Positions 16,993 to 24,500 of a stretch of 64,000 nt of DNA are shown piece after piece. Position numbers and translations under genes: made by a program. The notes beneath the pieces were generated by a model, which saw nothing but the letters and a program-made list of their open reading frames with translations, did not search any database and had not been told where the DNA came from. The DNA is from an uncultured Clostridium sp. (GTDB taxonomy: Bacteria > Bacillota > Clostridia > Clostridiales > Clostridiaceae): NCBI RefSeq assembly GCF_910588715.1, contig NZ_CAJURG010000001.1, positions 764,661 through 828,660 of the forward strand, in the 5' to 3' direction. Each line of letters starts with the position of its first letter. Positions within the stretch are counted from its first letter, which is position 1.

Positions 16993-19080
16993 TTACCCCC
17001 TCTTAAATGCATCTGTATTTCTATATCCTATATATGCAATTATCATAAGAACTACTGAAATAATAACTGTGATAGTTGCACCTATAGCTTGATATTGACT
17101 ATTCATTGTTAATTTAAATATATAAGATATTAAAAGGTCTGATGAACCTGCTAAGTTACCATATTTACTTGGGTCAAAAGGTCCCCCGTTATTAAATAAC
17201 GCTATGATACTATAGTTATTAAAGTTAAATGTATATTGACCAACTAAAAGTGGTGCTGTTTGGAATAACACTAGTGGTACTGTTATTTTACTTAACTTCT
17301 TAAAGCTTGTAGCTCCATCTATATCAGCAGCTTCATATAATTCTGCATTTATTGATTGAAGTACACCTGTAGATAATAAGAAAATATATGCACTACCAAG
17401 CCAAGCTTGAATACAAATTAATACTACTCTTATTACAAAAGGATCATTTTTTATTGAGAAATTTTCTCCTAAAACTTCTCTTAATGAATTAATTACTGTT
17501 CCACCATCTGCAAATAAAATACTAAAGAATAATATCGAAATAAATGCTGGAACTGCCCAAGGTAAAAGATAAATTGATCTAAATAATAATTTACCTTTAA
17601 CTCTATCATTGTTAAGAACGATTGCTAAAATAAATCCTAAAGCTATTGCTAAACTTGTAGCACCTATAGTCCAAACTATAGTCCATCCAAGTATTCTCCA
17701 GAATATTGCACCTACCATACCTTGTCCTAAGAATATCATTTTATAATTCTTTAATGCTTCCCATCCAAATTTAGCTTGTGTATCTGGTCCCATTCCTGTA
17801 AATGATAAAAGTACAGTTGTTACAACAGGAATACACACTATAAATATAGTAATTATAGCAGCTGGTGATAAAACTAAATAAGGGAATCCATCTTCAAAAA
17901 CAAATTGTTTAGTTTCTACCCAACTTCTATGTCTAGTACCCTTTATAGTATCTTTTTCTACTTTATTTGCATCTTTAAAGCATATAATCATTAAGAATAT
18001 TCCAATTAATAATAAGAATATTGCTAATATACCTTCAATCATGAATATGATAGATCTATCTAATCTACCTCCACCTGCAGCTAAAGTAATAAGCCCTGCG
18101 ATACCATCACCTTTATAGTTACCATATCCTAATGAATAAGGGATAGCAATCAAATATATATATATTGTTGCAAAGAACATAATTATCGATTTTATATATT
18201 GTTTATTAATTACTTGAGCAAGACCTGGAATTAAGAATGTAACCCAAGATACCCAAGGCATAGTTTTTTCAGTTTCAATTGGATAAACTCTTCTTAAATC
18301 TGCAACATTGATATTTACAGTATTAATTTTTTGTTTAACCGTTTTTGAAAGCTCATACTTCTTATTTTTTATAATTTCTTCGTTGTATGTTTTTTCACAT
18401 TCAAACGATTTTACTAACACAATTTCTTTATATTTTCTTTTTAATTGTTTTATTGTGTTATCTTTTGCTTGTCCAGAAATTAAACCTTCTTTACATTTTG
18501 ATTTAACTTCCTTAATTCTTTCTTGTAATTTCTTACTTTCTGCTTCCTTAAAGCCTTTAAATTCTTCATTAAACTTTTCATTTTTTACATTATCTAACTT
18601 TGAAAGTTTATTTTCCGCTTCTTTTAAATCCTTTGTACATTCTTTTGCAAACTCAATTACTGCTGGTATTTGAGCTATTTCTAACTTACTTTGTTCATAA
18701 ATTAATTCTGCATCATAAGTTAATTTTACGTAATTTTGATAAAACTTAACCAAATCTTTAGCTTTAAATAATCTTACCTGTAAATTTTGTACACTCTTAG
18801 GTAAGCTTGTGTCCACCTTAGATTTATAATCATTTGTTTTATTTTTGATCTCTGCTAAAAATTCTTTTTCTTTTTTCTTATATTCTTCTAATTTTTTATT
18901 ATAAGCATGATCTTTTTTATTTTTAACTAATTCATTTAATTTACTTTTTAATTCTTCTTTTTCTTTACCATTTGCAGCTTCAATTTTTTCTTGTAAAACC
19001 GAAACTTCATAAAGGTATAAATTTTTTCTATCATACTCACGATTAATGTTATCATATAAATACTTATTAATTTTTTTCAA
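16993..19080 (-). CDS. Maltose-type ABC transporter permease, MalF-like with long cytoplasmic N-terminal extension
   Basis: 695 residues, much longer than the usual 290-520. Residues 1-275 have no membrane span and are very rich in Lys and Glu, with heptad-like helices (for example KEELKSKLNELVKNKK). Two extra spans follow (about 277-315 and 345-370), then the standard permease core from about 400. The EAA loop reads ELYEAADIDGATSFKKL near 580-597. The start is TTG at 19080, with GGAGG ten bases upstream; no in-frame ATG nearby has a ribosome site. It pairs with the MalG-like protein in the membrane. The extension is predicted cytoplasmic and could be a coiled-coil regulatory or docking region (inference). 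Confidence 0.88.
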   Translation of the reverse strand: MKKINKYLYDNINREYDRKNLYLYEVSVLQEKIEAANGKEKEELKSKLNELVKNKKDHAYNKKLEEYKKKEKEFLAEIKNKTNDYKSKVDTSLPKSVQNLQVRLFKAKDLVKFYQNYVKLTYDAELIYEQSKLEIAQIPAVIEFAKECTKDLKEAENKLSKLDNVKNEKFNEEFKGFKEAESKKLQERIKEVKSKCKEGLISGQAKDNTIKQLKRKYKEIVLVKSFECEKTYNEEIIKNKKYELSKTVKQKINTVNINVADLRRVYPIETEKTMPWVSWVTFLIPGLAQVINKQYIKSIIMFFATIYIYLIAIPYSLGYGNYKGDGIAGLITLAAGGGRLDRSIIFMIEGILAIFLLLIGIFLMIICFKDANKVEKDTIKGTRHRSWVETKQFVFEDGFPYLVLSPAAIITIFIVCIPVVTTVLLSFTGMGPDTQAKFGWEALKNYKMIFLGQGMVGAIFWRILGWTIVWTIGATSLAIALGFILAIVLNNDRVKGKLLFRSIYLLPWAVPAFISILFFSILFADGGTVINSLREVLGENFSIKNDPFVIRVVLICIQAWLGSAYIFLLSTGVLQSINAELYEAADIDGATSFKKLSKITVPLVLFQTAPLLVGQYTFNFNNYSIIALFNNGGPFDPSKYGNLAGSSDLLISYIFKLTMNSQYQAIGATITVIISVVLMIIAYIGYRNTDAFKRG

Positions 19081-19120
19081 AACCCCATTACCTCCTTTTA
19101 TACCCTCTGAATAACTTTAA

Positions 19121-19582
19121 TTATATACTTCTAATATTACTTAAACACTTCCATAAGTAAATCATTGTTAAAGCTAAAGCTAAATAACCAATTCCACTCC
19201 CAATAAATAGTATTGAATAAAACTTTTCTGTTAAAATTGTTAATGCAAATGCTCCTACTAATACTACACTCCAAATCATTACAAATAATTTATTTACCCT
19301 AAGTCGTGTAAAAGTAAAATAACTATGAATTAAAACTGCTATCGGAGTTATTACCCTAACAAAGAATGTTGCAATACATATATTTAAATATGTTGAATAT
19401 AATTGGTTTGTTGTTTGAGTTAATAAATCTTCACCTAAATTCCCATTGGATAACCACATATTAAATAAACTTGTATCCTTTGCTTTAATTAACATCTCTA
19501 ATGATGTAAACATAATAGTTACTGCACATATTGCTGCAATTGTATAAAATGTTCCCTTTGGCATTTCTATACTATCTCTCAT
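19121..19582 (-). CDS. Small membrane protein within maltose operon
   Basis: 153 residues from the ATG at 19582, which follows GAGGGAGGG; an in-frame TTG 15 bp upstream overlaps that site and is rejected. Four membrane spans are visible (about 13-33, 60-85, 97-117, 122-142). I do not recognise a named family. Its position between the binding-protein gene and the MalF-like permease suggests an accessory part of maltodextrin uptake, but nothing in the sequence shows binding or catalysis. It lies downstream of an intercistronic hairpin, so it is probably expressed at lower level than the binding protein. Confidence 0.75.
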   Translation of the reverse strand: MRDSIEMPKGTFYTIAAICAVTIMFTSLEMLIKAKDTSLFNMWLSNGNLGEDLLTQTTNQLYSTYLNICIATFFVRVITPIAVLIHSYFTFTRLRVNKLFVMIWSVVLVGAFALTILTEKFYSILFIGSGIGYLALALTMIYLWKCLSNIRSI

Positions 19583-19630
19583 GTGGCCCTCCCTCAAAAT
19601 TTATATTTGCTTTTGTATTTTAATCTCATT

Positions 19631-19656
19631 AAAAGGGGAATTTAATTCCCCCTTTT
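19631..19656 (-). terminator. Intercistronic hairpin after binding-protein gene
   Basis: The arms AAAAGGGGAATT and AATTCCCCCTTTT pair closely, directly after the malE-like gene. Such hairpins commonly cause partial termination or protect the 5' message, raising binding protein over permease. Confidence 0.65.
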
Positions 19657-19679
19657 AAAATTTAGATTTTTTCAATCTC

Positions 19680-20984
19680 TTAGTTGAAGTTAGCCATCAT
19701 ACCCTTGAATGAAGCTTTAACTTCATTGTATGCTGCTTCTGCATTTGCAGGGTTCTTAGCTGACCATGATAATAAAGCATTTTGCCAAGTTTCCCAAACT
19801 TGTCCATATTCACTGAATAAAGGTCTGTTTATAGAAACTTCATATCCTTCATAAGTTGCTTCTATAACCTTTAATTGTAATTCATCAATTCCTGTATAGT
19901 TTTCAAGTGTAGCATTTTCTAATACTTTACCAGTTGCTTCAAATAATTCTTTTGCATTATTTGGATTTACTATTTCTTTAATGAAAGCTTGTGCAACTTC
20001 CATTTGAGCTTCGTTTTCTTCACATCTTGCATTTATACCAAGACCCCATCCACCTTTCCAGTGTTTTAATGGTTGTCCATTAAATGTGATTTGGCTTAAT
20101 GGAATAATTTCCATATTTTCAGAACTTCCTACTAATTCTTTAACAGAAGTTGTTGCCCAAGGTCCATCGATTTTTACAACATCGCTTCCACCAGTTTTGA
20201 ATTGTTCATCAATATATCCACCAGCTGCATCCTTGTCCCATAAAGATGTATTATTTTCTTTATGACCTTTCCAGTAGTTATATAGACCTTCAAATAATGA
20301 TTTTTGAGCATCTGTTAATTCAGACCATTCTTTAGTTGCATCAGTTGTTAACTCTTTAGTTAATAATTCAAATTCTGCTGAGTTAGTAAATGCAACTCCA
20401 AACCAAGCATCATGAACTGTTGTTAATATTTGATTATAAGCTAAATCTGTAAATTCTATAGTTTTAGTTGTGTCTATGTTTGCAGCCTTAGCATTTTCAA
20501 CATTTACGTATCCAACTAATGTTTCTATGTTATAAGGGAAAGCTAAGTATTCTCCATCAATTGCAAAGTTTCCACCTAAACCATTATCAAAGTTAGCAAA
20601 TCCTCCAACTTCTTCTGCCATTTCCTTAGCAGGCATAGAAGCTAAAACGTGGTTTTTTGCTAATCCATATAATCTATCTGCTGGTAAAGCAAATACGTCT
20701 GCAATATCTGAGTTAGTTGGGTCTGTTTGATCTAAAACGTCTAAATGATCAAATGCCCCTGTTTCAATTAATTCAATTGTTGCATTTGGATATTTTTCAA
20801 CTACTGTTTCTTTAACCTTTTCATAGTAAGGCATCCATTCTTTTTCAGCTTGAACCTTTAAAGTTACTTTTTCCCCAGCTGCTGATCCTGTTCCAACATT
20901 GTCTTTGTTCTTATCACTTGATCCACAAGCTACAAAGTTTATTGAAGTAGCTGCTACAAGTAATGTAACTAATAGTTTTTTCAT
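19680..20984 (-). CDS. malE: Maltose/maltodextrin-binding lipoprotein, family 1 solute-binding protein
   Basis: 434 residues from the ATG at 20984, preceded by GGTGGAGGAG; a GTG 15 bp upstream overlaps this site and is rejected. The signal peptide ends in the lipobox FVACGSS, giving a lipid-anchored Cys on the outer face of the membrane. MalE-like blocks are seen: DVFALPADRLYGLAKNHVL, a hinge region GEYLAFPYNIETLV, and KHWKGGWGLGINA. It delivers sugar to the adjacent permeases. Two cre-like sites upstream suggest CcpA repression. Maltodextrin specificity is an inference from overall MalE resemblance. Confidence 0.85.
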   Translation of the reverse strand: MKKLLVTLLVAATSINFVACGSSDKNKDNVGTGSAAGEKVTLKVQAEKEWMPYYEKVKETVVEKYPNATIELIETGAFDHLDVLDQTDPTNSDIADVFALPADRLYGLAKNHVLASMPAKEMAEEVGGFANFDNGLGGNFAIDGEYLAFPYNIETLVGYVNVENAKAANIDTTKTIEFTDLAYNQILTTVHDAWFGVAFTNSAEFELLTKELTTDATKEWSELTDAQKSLFEGLYNYWKGHKENNTSLWDKDAAGGYIDEQFKTGGSDVVKIDGPWATTSVKELVGSSENMEIIPLSQITFNGQPLKHWKGGWGLGINARCEENEAQMEVAQAFIKEIVNPNNAKELFEATGKVLENATLENYTGIDELQLKVIEATYEGYEVSINRPLFSEYGQVWETWQNALLSWSAKNPANAEAAYNEVKASFKGMMANFN

Positions 20985-21060
20985 AATATTCTCCTCCACC
21001 TTTTAAAAAATCTATTTATTTAAAGTTAATTAAATTTAACTTAAATACACCTTTACCATA

Positions 21061-21075
21061 AGAAACCGATTCCAA
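21061..21075 (-). promoter_or_regulatory. cre site (CcpA operator) 1
   Basis: On the minus strand TTGGAATCGGTTTCT matches the cre consensus WTGNAANCGNWNNCW at every fixed position. It lies 77 bp upstream of the malE-like start codon. Confidence 0.7.
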
Positions 21076-21229
21076 ATGTTAATAAAATAAATAGTTTCTT
21101 TTATCACTATTTTTATTTGTAAATAATCGAAACATACTTAAAATTCTATGTAATTGATTTCATTAAATTTTACTAAAAATTATCTCTATTTTTATCAACT
21201 ACGTTTATCAATTCTTCAATAACCATTTT

Positions 21230-21244
21230 GGGTATCGTTTCCAT
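21230..21244 (-). promoter_or_regulatory. cre site (CcpA operator) 2
   Basis: On the minus strand ATGGAAACGATACCC matches the cre consensus except at the last base. It lies 169 bp upstream of cre 1. The remainder of the 670-bp region 20985-21654 shows AT-rich DNA and an imperfect terminator at 21580-21618 for the next gene. Confidence 0.6.
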
Positions 21245-21579
21245 TTTTTCATTAACAAAAATTATAAAATTATTACCTGTTATTTTTTTGAATATTTTAT
21301 GTTTTTTTCTTTGTTTATGTTTACATTGTAATAAATTTTACAAAACTAGTCAATAATATTCCTAAATTTTCTTTAATTAAATTTTATCTTTATATTGTTA
21401 TGTTAAATATATCCTTTTATTAAAAAAATTTTAATTAATTTCCTCTAATAAAACATTTTTATTTGTATATATAATAATGTACATTATTGATTTAATTGTC
21501 TGTAAAATTGAATATATATTACCGAAATTTTATATTTTATTAATTTAACCTTAATGTAATAATACTTATATTTTAATAT

Positions 21580-21618
21580 AAAAAAGATAGGACTTTTAAA
21601 AATTCCCATCTTTTTCTA
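21580..21618 (-). terminator. Imperfect intrinsic terminator
   Basis: AAAAAGATGGGA can pair with TCCTATCTTTTT with mismatches. It is placed to end the 107-residue gene. Confidence 0.45.
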
Positions 21619-21654
21619 TAATAATTTATTTTTAATTAGCTATAATTTATTATT

Positions 21655-21978
21655 TTAAATATATTTAAATTTACATTCGGAAAAATCAAAATAATCTCTA
21701 TATTCAAATCTACATATGTCCTCAAAATTATCTTCATTCCAGAAGTTATTTCCTATTATATTATTAGAGTTAACTAATTCATTTATTTCATTATAATCTA
21801 TTGTATTTTTATTATACTTTAAGCAAGATTTTAAACATTTTAATATATCTGATTTTTCCCCTTTCTTTTCTAAACTTTTAGAATCTGTATTTACTATTAA
21901 ATCTTTTACTCTAAACTCATTATTTTTAGAACCTATTTTTTCCTTAATTACTAAAAGTGTCATAACCTTTATTTTCAT
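21655..21978 (-). CDS. Hypothetical 107-residue protein
   Basis: 107 residues from the ATG at 21978, with GGAAGTGGG upstream; a GTG three codons earlier overlaps this site. The sequence is charged and asparagine-rich, with no membrane span or signal peptide. It has three cysteines (KCLKSCLKY, and SECKF near the C-terminus) in no clear metal motif. I do not recognise the family. It stands alone between the maltose operon and the repeat-peptide gene. Confidence 0.5.
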   Translation of the reverse strand: MKIKVMTLLVIKEKIGSKNNEFRVKDLIVNTDSKSLEKKGEKSDILKCLKSCLKYNKNTIDYNEINELVNSNNIIGNNFWNEDNFEDICRFEYRDYFDFSECKFKYI

Positions 21979-22159
21979 TAAACCCACTTCCTTTCTTGTA
22001 TCCCTTTACATATTTAATATATATTCATTTTATTTTTAAATAGTACAAATATTTTTTAATTTTGAAATGGTAATAAAAACAACGTATTTTTATTTTAAAT
22101 TAACATAAAACAAATATATAAAATACTTTTTTATATTATTATTTTATAGGAGGAAAGAA

Positions 22160-22426
22160 ATGAAAAAATATAAAAGCCATAAAATTGAAGAAGTAATTAA
22201 AAGAAATGATGATGATCTTAACTTACATGAAATAAAAGCTAAAACCGGTGCGGGAAATGGATATAAAAATATTACTACAAACTTAGAAGCTGGCGAAGAA
22301 ATATGTGACTGTAAAAGATCACATAAAAGCCATAAAATTAAACATATTATAAACAAACATGACGGTAACTTAAACTTACATCAAATAAAAGCTAAAACTG
22401 GTGCTGGTAGTGGATATAAACACTAA
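22160..22426 (+). CDS. Tandem-repeat small peptide, possible peptide precursor
   Basis: 88 residues with a near-ideal AGGAGGAAAG ribosome site. Two 32-residue units (22172-22267 and 22325-22420) share KSHKI, then a variable part, then LNLHxIKAKTGAGxGYK. They are joined by a 19-residue acidic linker containing CDCK. There is no signal peptide or membrane span. The LNLHEIKAKTGA stretch partly resembles a double-glycine leader (L at -12, E at -8, hydrophobic at -7, GA at -2/-1), but the usual hydrophobic -4 residue is Lys. No modification or export gene is adjacent. It is the only + strand gene in a run of - strand genes. A bacteriocin or signalling precursor is speculative. Confidence 0.7.
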   Translation: MKKYKSHKIEEVIKRNDDDLNLHEIKAKTGAGNGYKNITTNLEAGEEICDCKRSHKSHKIKHIINKHDGNLNLHQIKAKTGAGSGYKH

Positions 22427-22438
22427 TTTTATTTAAAA

Positions 22439-22478
22439 AATAATAGACTACTTTTTATTTATAAAGTAGTCTATTATT
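22439..22478. terminator. Bidirectional intrinsic terminator
   Basis: A 16-bp perfect stem (AATAATAGACTACTTT) with an 8-nt loop lies between the repeat-peptide gene and the convergent FUSC gene, overlapping the latter's stop codon. Confidence 0.82.
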
Positions 22479-22977
22479 TTTTAAAAGGAATCTTAATAAT
22501 ATTTATTCCAAGTGCTATAACTATTCCTATCATTGTATCTAATACTCTATTAAAAACAAAAAAATATGGATTTTTATCACTAAGGTGATTTACAACTATA
22601 CTCAAGAAAACTACACATGAAAAATATGTTGATTTTTTCTTATTTATTAATACTGTCGTATATATAACTGGTATTAATAATATAGATATTGATAAATATC
22701 TAATAAAATCATTTTTAAAAGGTAAGAAATAATATTCTAGTAATATGGTTATTAACCCATAAAATGCTCCTATCATTGTTCCTAATGTTCTTTGAATTGC
22801 ATTTGCCTTTATATTGCTAGAATATGGCTGCATACACCATAAAACTGATAATGCAGTATAAAAAGGAGTTCCTTCCTTTCCTCTAATTAAATAAATAATA
22901 AATCCTAACAGGACTCCAACTGATGATTTAATAATATTTATATCTGTTTTTGGAATCTCTGTTAATTTAATTTTCAT
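22474..22977 (-). CDS. FUSC-family (aromatic acid exporter-like) membrane protein
   Basis: 167 residues from the ATG at 22977, with AGGTGAT upstream. About five membrane segments are visible. The order VGVLLGFIIYLIRGKEGTPFYTALSVLWCMQP..AIQRTLGTMIGAFYGLI..RVLDTMIGIVIALGIN matches the N-terminal membrane half of FUSC/ArAE proteins, in which RxxGTxiGa and the late RxxdTxiGi are signatures. Full exporters have an added cytoplasmic domain, which is absent here. Substrate unknown. It lies 33 bp downstream of superoxide dismutase on the same strand. Confidence 0.82.
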   Translation of the reverse strand: MKIKLTEIPKTDINIIKSSVGVLLGFIIYLIRGKEGTPFYTALSVLWCMQPYSSNIKANAIQRTLGTMIGAFYGLITILLEYYFLPFKNDFIRYLSISILLIPVIYTTVLINKKKSTYFSCVVFLSIVVNHLSDKNPYFFVFNRVLDTMIGIVIALGINIIKIPFKK

Positions 22978-23009
22978 TGATATCACCTATGTTTATATAA
23001 ATCTTAGTT

Positions 23010-23630
23010 TTATTTATGACATTCTTTTATATAATTTTCTTCAACCTTTGACCAATCTAATAAATTCCAAATGTTTTTTATATAGTTAACTCTTAAATTT
23101 TTATATTTTAAATAATATGCATGTTCCCATACATCAATTGCAAGTATAGGTTTCATTTTGAAAATTAATGGTGAATCTTGATTAGATGTTGAAAGTACTT
23201 CTAATTCTCCTCTTTCATTAACTACAAGCCATGAATATCCTGAACCAAACTGATCTAATGCTCTCTTTGATAATTCATCTTTTAATTTATCTAAATCTCC
23301 ATATTTTTTGTTAATTTCTTTTAATAATTTACCACTTGGATGTTTTTTGGGCTTCTTTGACAGAATTGAGAAGTATAAGTTATGATTAGCTACTCCCCCT
23401 CCTTGATTAATGACCTCTTTTCTTATTTCTTTAGGTATTTTTTCAACATTAAAAAGTATTTCTTCTAATGTTTTTCCTTCTGTAAATTTTTCATAACCTT
23501 CTAGTGCTTTATTTAATTTATCTACATATCCTTGTAAATGTTTTGTATAGTGTATACATACCGTTTCCGTATCTATATACGGTTCTAAATCCTTATATTT
23601 ATATTGTAATGTCCATTTATCATATATCAT
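23010..23630 (-). CDS. sodA: Superoxide dismutase, Fe/Mn family
   Basis: 206 residues. Metal ligands are recognisable: His27 in CIHYTKHLQGY (with gateway Tyr35), His83 in GGGVANHNLYF, and Asp and His in AIDVWEHAYYLKY near 167-171. The FGSGYSWLVV and NQDSPL blocks are typical. It dismutates superoxide in the cytoplasm. The second position of the usual IHHxKHH motif is Tyr here. Fe versus Mn preference cannot be decided by eye. Oxygen defence enzymes of this kind occur in many aerotolerant clostridia. The gene may be read with the FUSC gene. Confidence 0.93.
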   Translation of the reverse strand: MIYDKWTLQYKYKDLEPYIDTETVCIHYTKHLQGYVDKLNKALEGYEKFTEGKTLEEILFNVEKIPKEIRKEVINQGGGVANHNLYFSILSKKPKKHPSGKLLKEINKKYGDLDKLKDELSKRALDQFGSGYSWLVVNERGELEVLSTSNQDSPLIFKMKPILAIDVWEHAYYLKYKNLRVNYIKNIWNLLDWSKVEENYIKECHK

Positions 23631-23701
23631 ATAAACCCCTCCCCTTATTTTACTAATATTTTATTTAATATATTTATATTCATAAATATATTAAATAAAA
23701 A

Positions 23702-23727
23702 AAGAGTTAGCATAAATACTAACTCTT
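23702..23727 (-). terminator. Intrinsic terminator
   Basis: A 9-bp stem AAGAGTTAG/CTAACTCTT flanked by A/T runs lies downstream of the zinc-ribbon membrane protein gene. Confidence 0.75.
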
Positions 23728-23735
23728 ATTATATA

Positions 23736-24332
23736 TTATTGTCTATTATAATAGTTTATTCCATCACTTGGCTTAAAATATGTTCTAATATATCCATCTT
23801 TAGATACAAATACTATTTCATTTTTGCTTTCATTATAGTATATACTATCTCCATCTTCCGCTTCTGTTTTATGCTTTGATGAAGGTGAATTTATAACTTC
23901 ATTTGCACCTTTTAAGTATTCCTCTTTATTTTTATAGTTAAATTCATTTCCGTGCTTTTTAAAGTGATCTTCCCACATTGTTTCATTACGGAATTGAAGA
24001 GAAACAGTAGCTTTTTCACTTCCAAAATTTTTCTCTATATCTTGCCAATTAATATCTATATTAAATAATTTACCTAAAAGTAAAACTACAAGTACTAATC
24101 CGGCAGCTATAATACTTTTAAATGTTTTTTTCTTATTATCATTTTTATAACTTGTAGTAGTATTTTCACTTTTAATATTATTTGTACTACATTCTTTATT
24201 ATTGTTTTTATTTTCTTTCCTGCACTCACTACATCTCTTTGGTAATTCTAAGTTTTTTTCATTAAAGAATTTAATTTCTGAATCTGATAATGTAAATTCT
24301 TTTCCACATTGTTTACAATTTCTTTTAATCAC
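23736..24332 (-). CDS. Zinc-ribbon membrane protein with extracytoplasmic tail
   Basis: 198 residues starting at GTG 24332 after GGAGG. Residues 4-42 hold two CxxC pairs (CKQC..CSEC) in a compact zinc-ribbon pattern with the FTLSDSEIKFF spacer. An asparagine-rich linker precedes one membrane span (about 73-90). The C-terminal ~105 residues end in DSIYYNESKNEIVFVSKDGYIRTYFKPSDGI, which resembles the tail of secreted small domains. I do not know its function. The topology suggests the ribbon is inside and the tail outside. Confidence 0.75.
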   Translation of the reverse strand: MIKRNCKQCGKEFTLSDSEIKFFNEKNLELPKRCSECRKENKNNNKECSTNNIKSENTTTSYKNDNKKKTFKSIIAAGLVLVVLLLGKLFNIDINWQDIEKNFGSEKATVSLQFRNETMWEDHFKKHGNEFNYKNKEEYLKGANEVINSPSSKHKTEAEDGDSIYYNESKNEIVFVSKDGYIRTYFKPSDGINYYNRQ

Positions 24333-24431
24333 ACTTTTCCTCCAATTATTTTTTAAGCAATAAAATTTTAGCTTTATTATATATTTAATATGTTAACATA
24401 AATTTTAAAAAACGTCTTTATTTAAAGTACA

Positions 24432-24468
24432 AAAAAAGCCTTAGTTATTCATAACTAAGACCTTTTTT
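24432..24468 (-). terminator. Intrinsic terminator of ABC-F gene
   Basis: A long stem around CTTAGTTAT/ATAACTAAG with one mismatch near its base ends in a T-run on the minus strand. Confidence 0.8.
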
Positions 24469-24500
24469 ATTCAATATCACTAATGTCTAGTTGTGGCTTA

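Noticed and set aside
18308..18673. 121-residue + strand reading frame
   Set aside because: It is the shadow of the Lys/Glu-rich MalF extension; Phe/Ser/Leu-rich composition results from the reverse strand.
19582..19597. Upstream TTG start for the maltose-operon membrane protein
   Set aside because: The region is the GAGGGAGGG ribosome site of the ATG at 19582.
22144..22356. 70-residue - strand reading frame over the repeat peptide
   Set aside because: No ribosome site, and the opposite strand has a strong site and a protein-level repeat.
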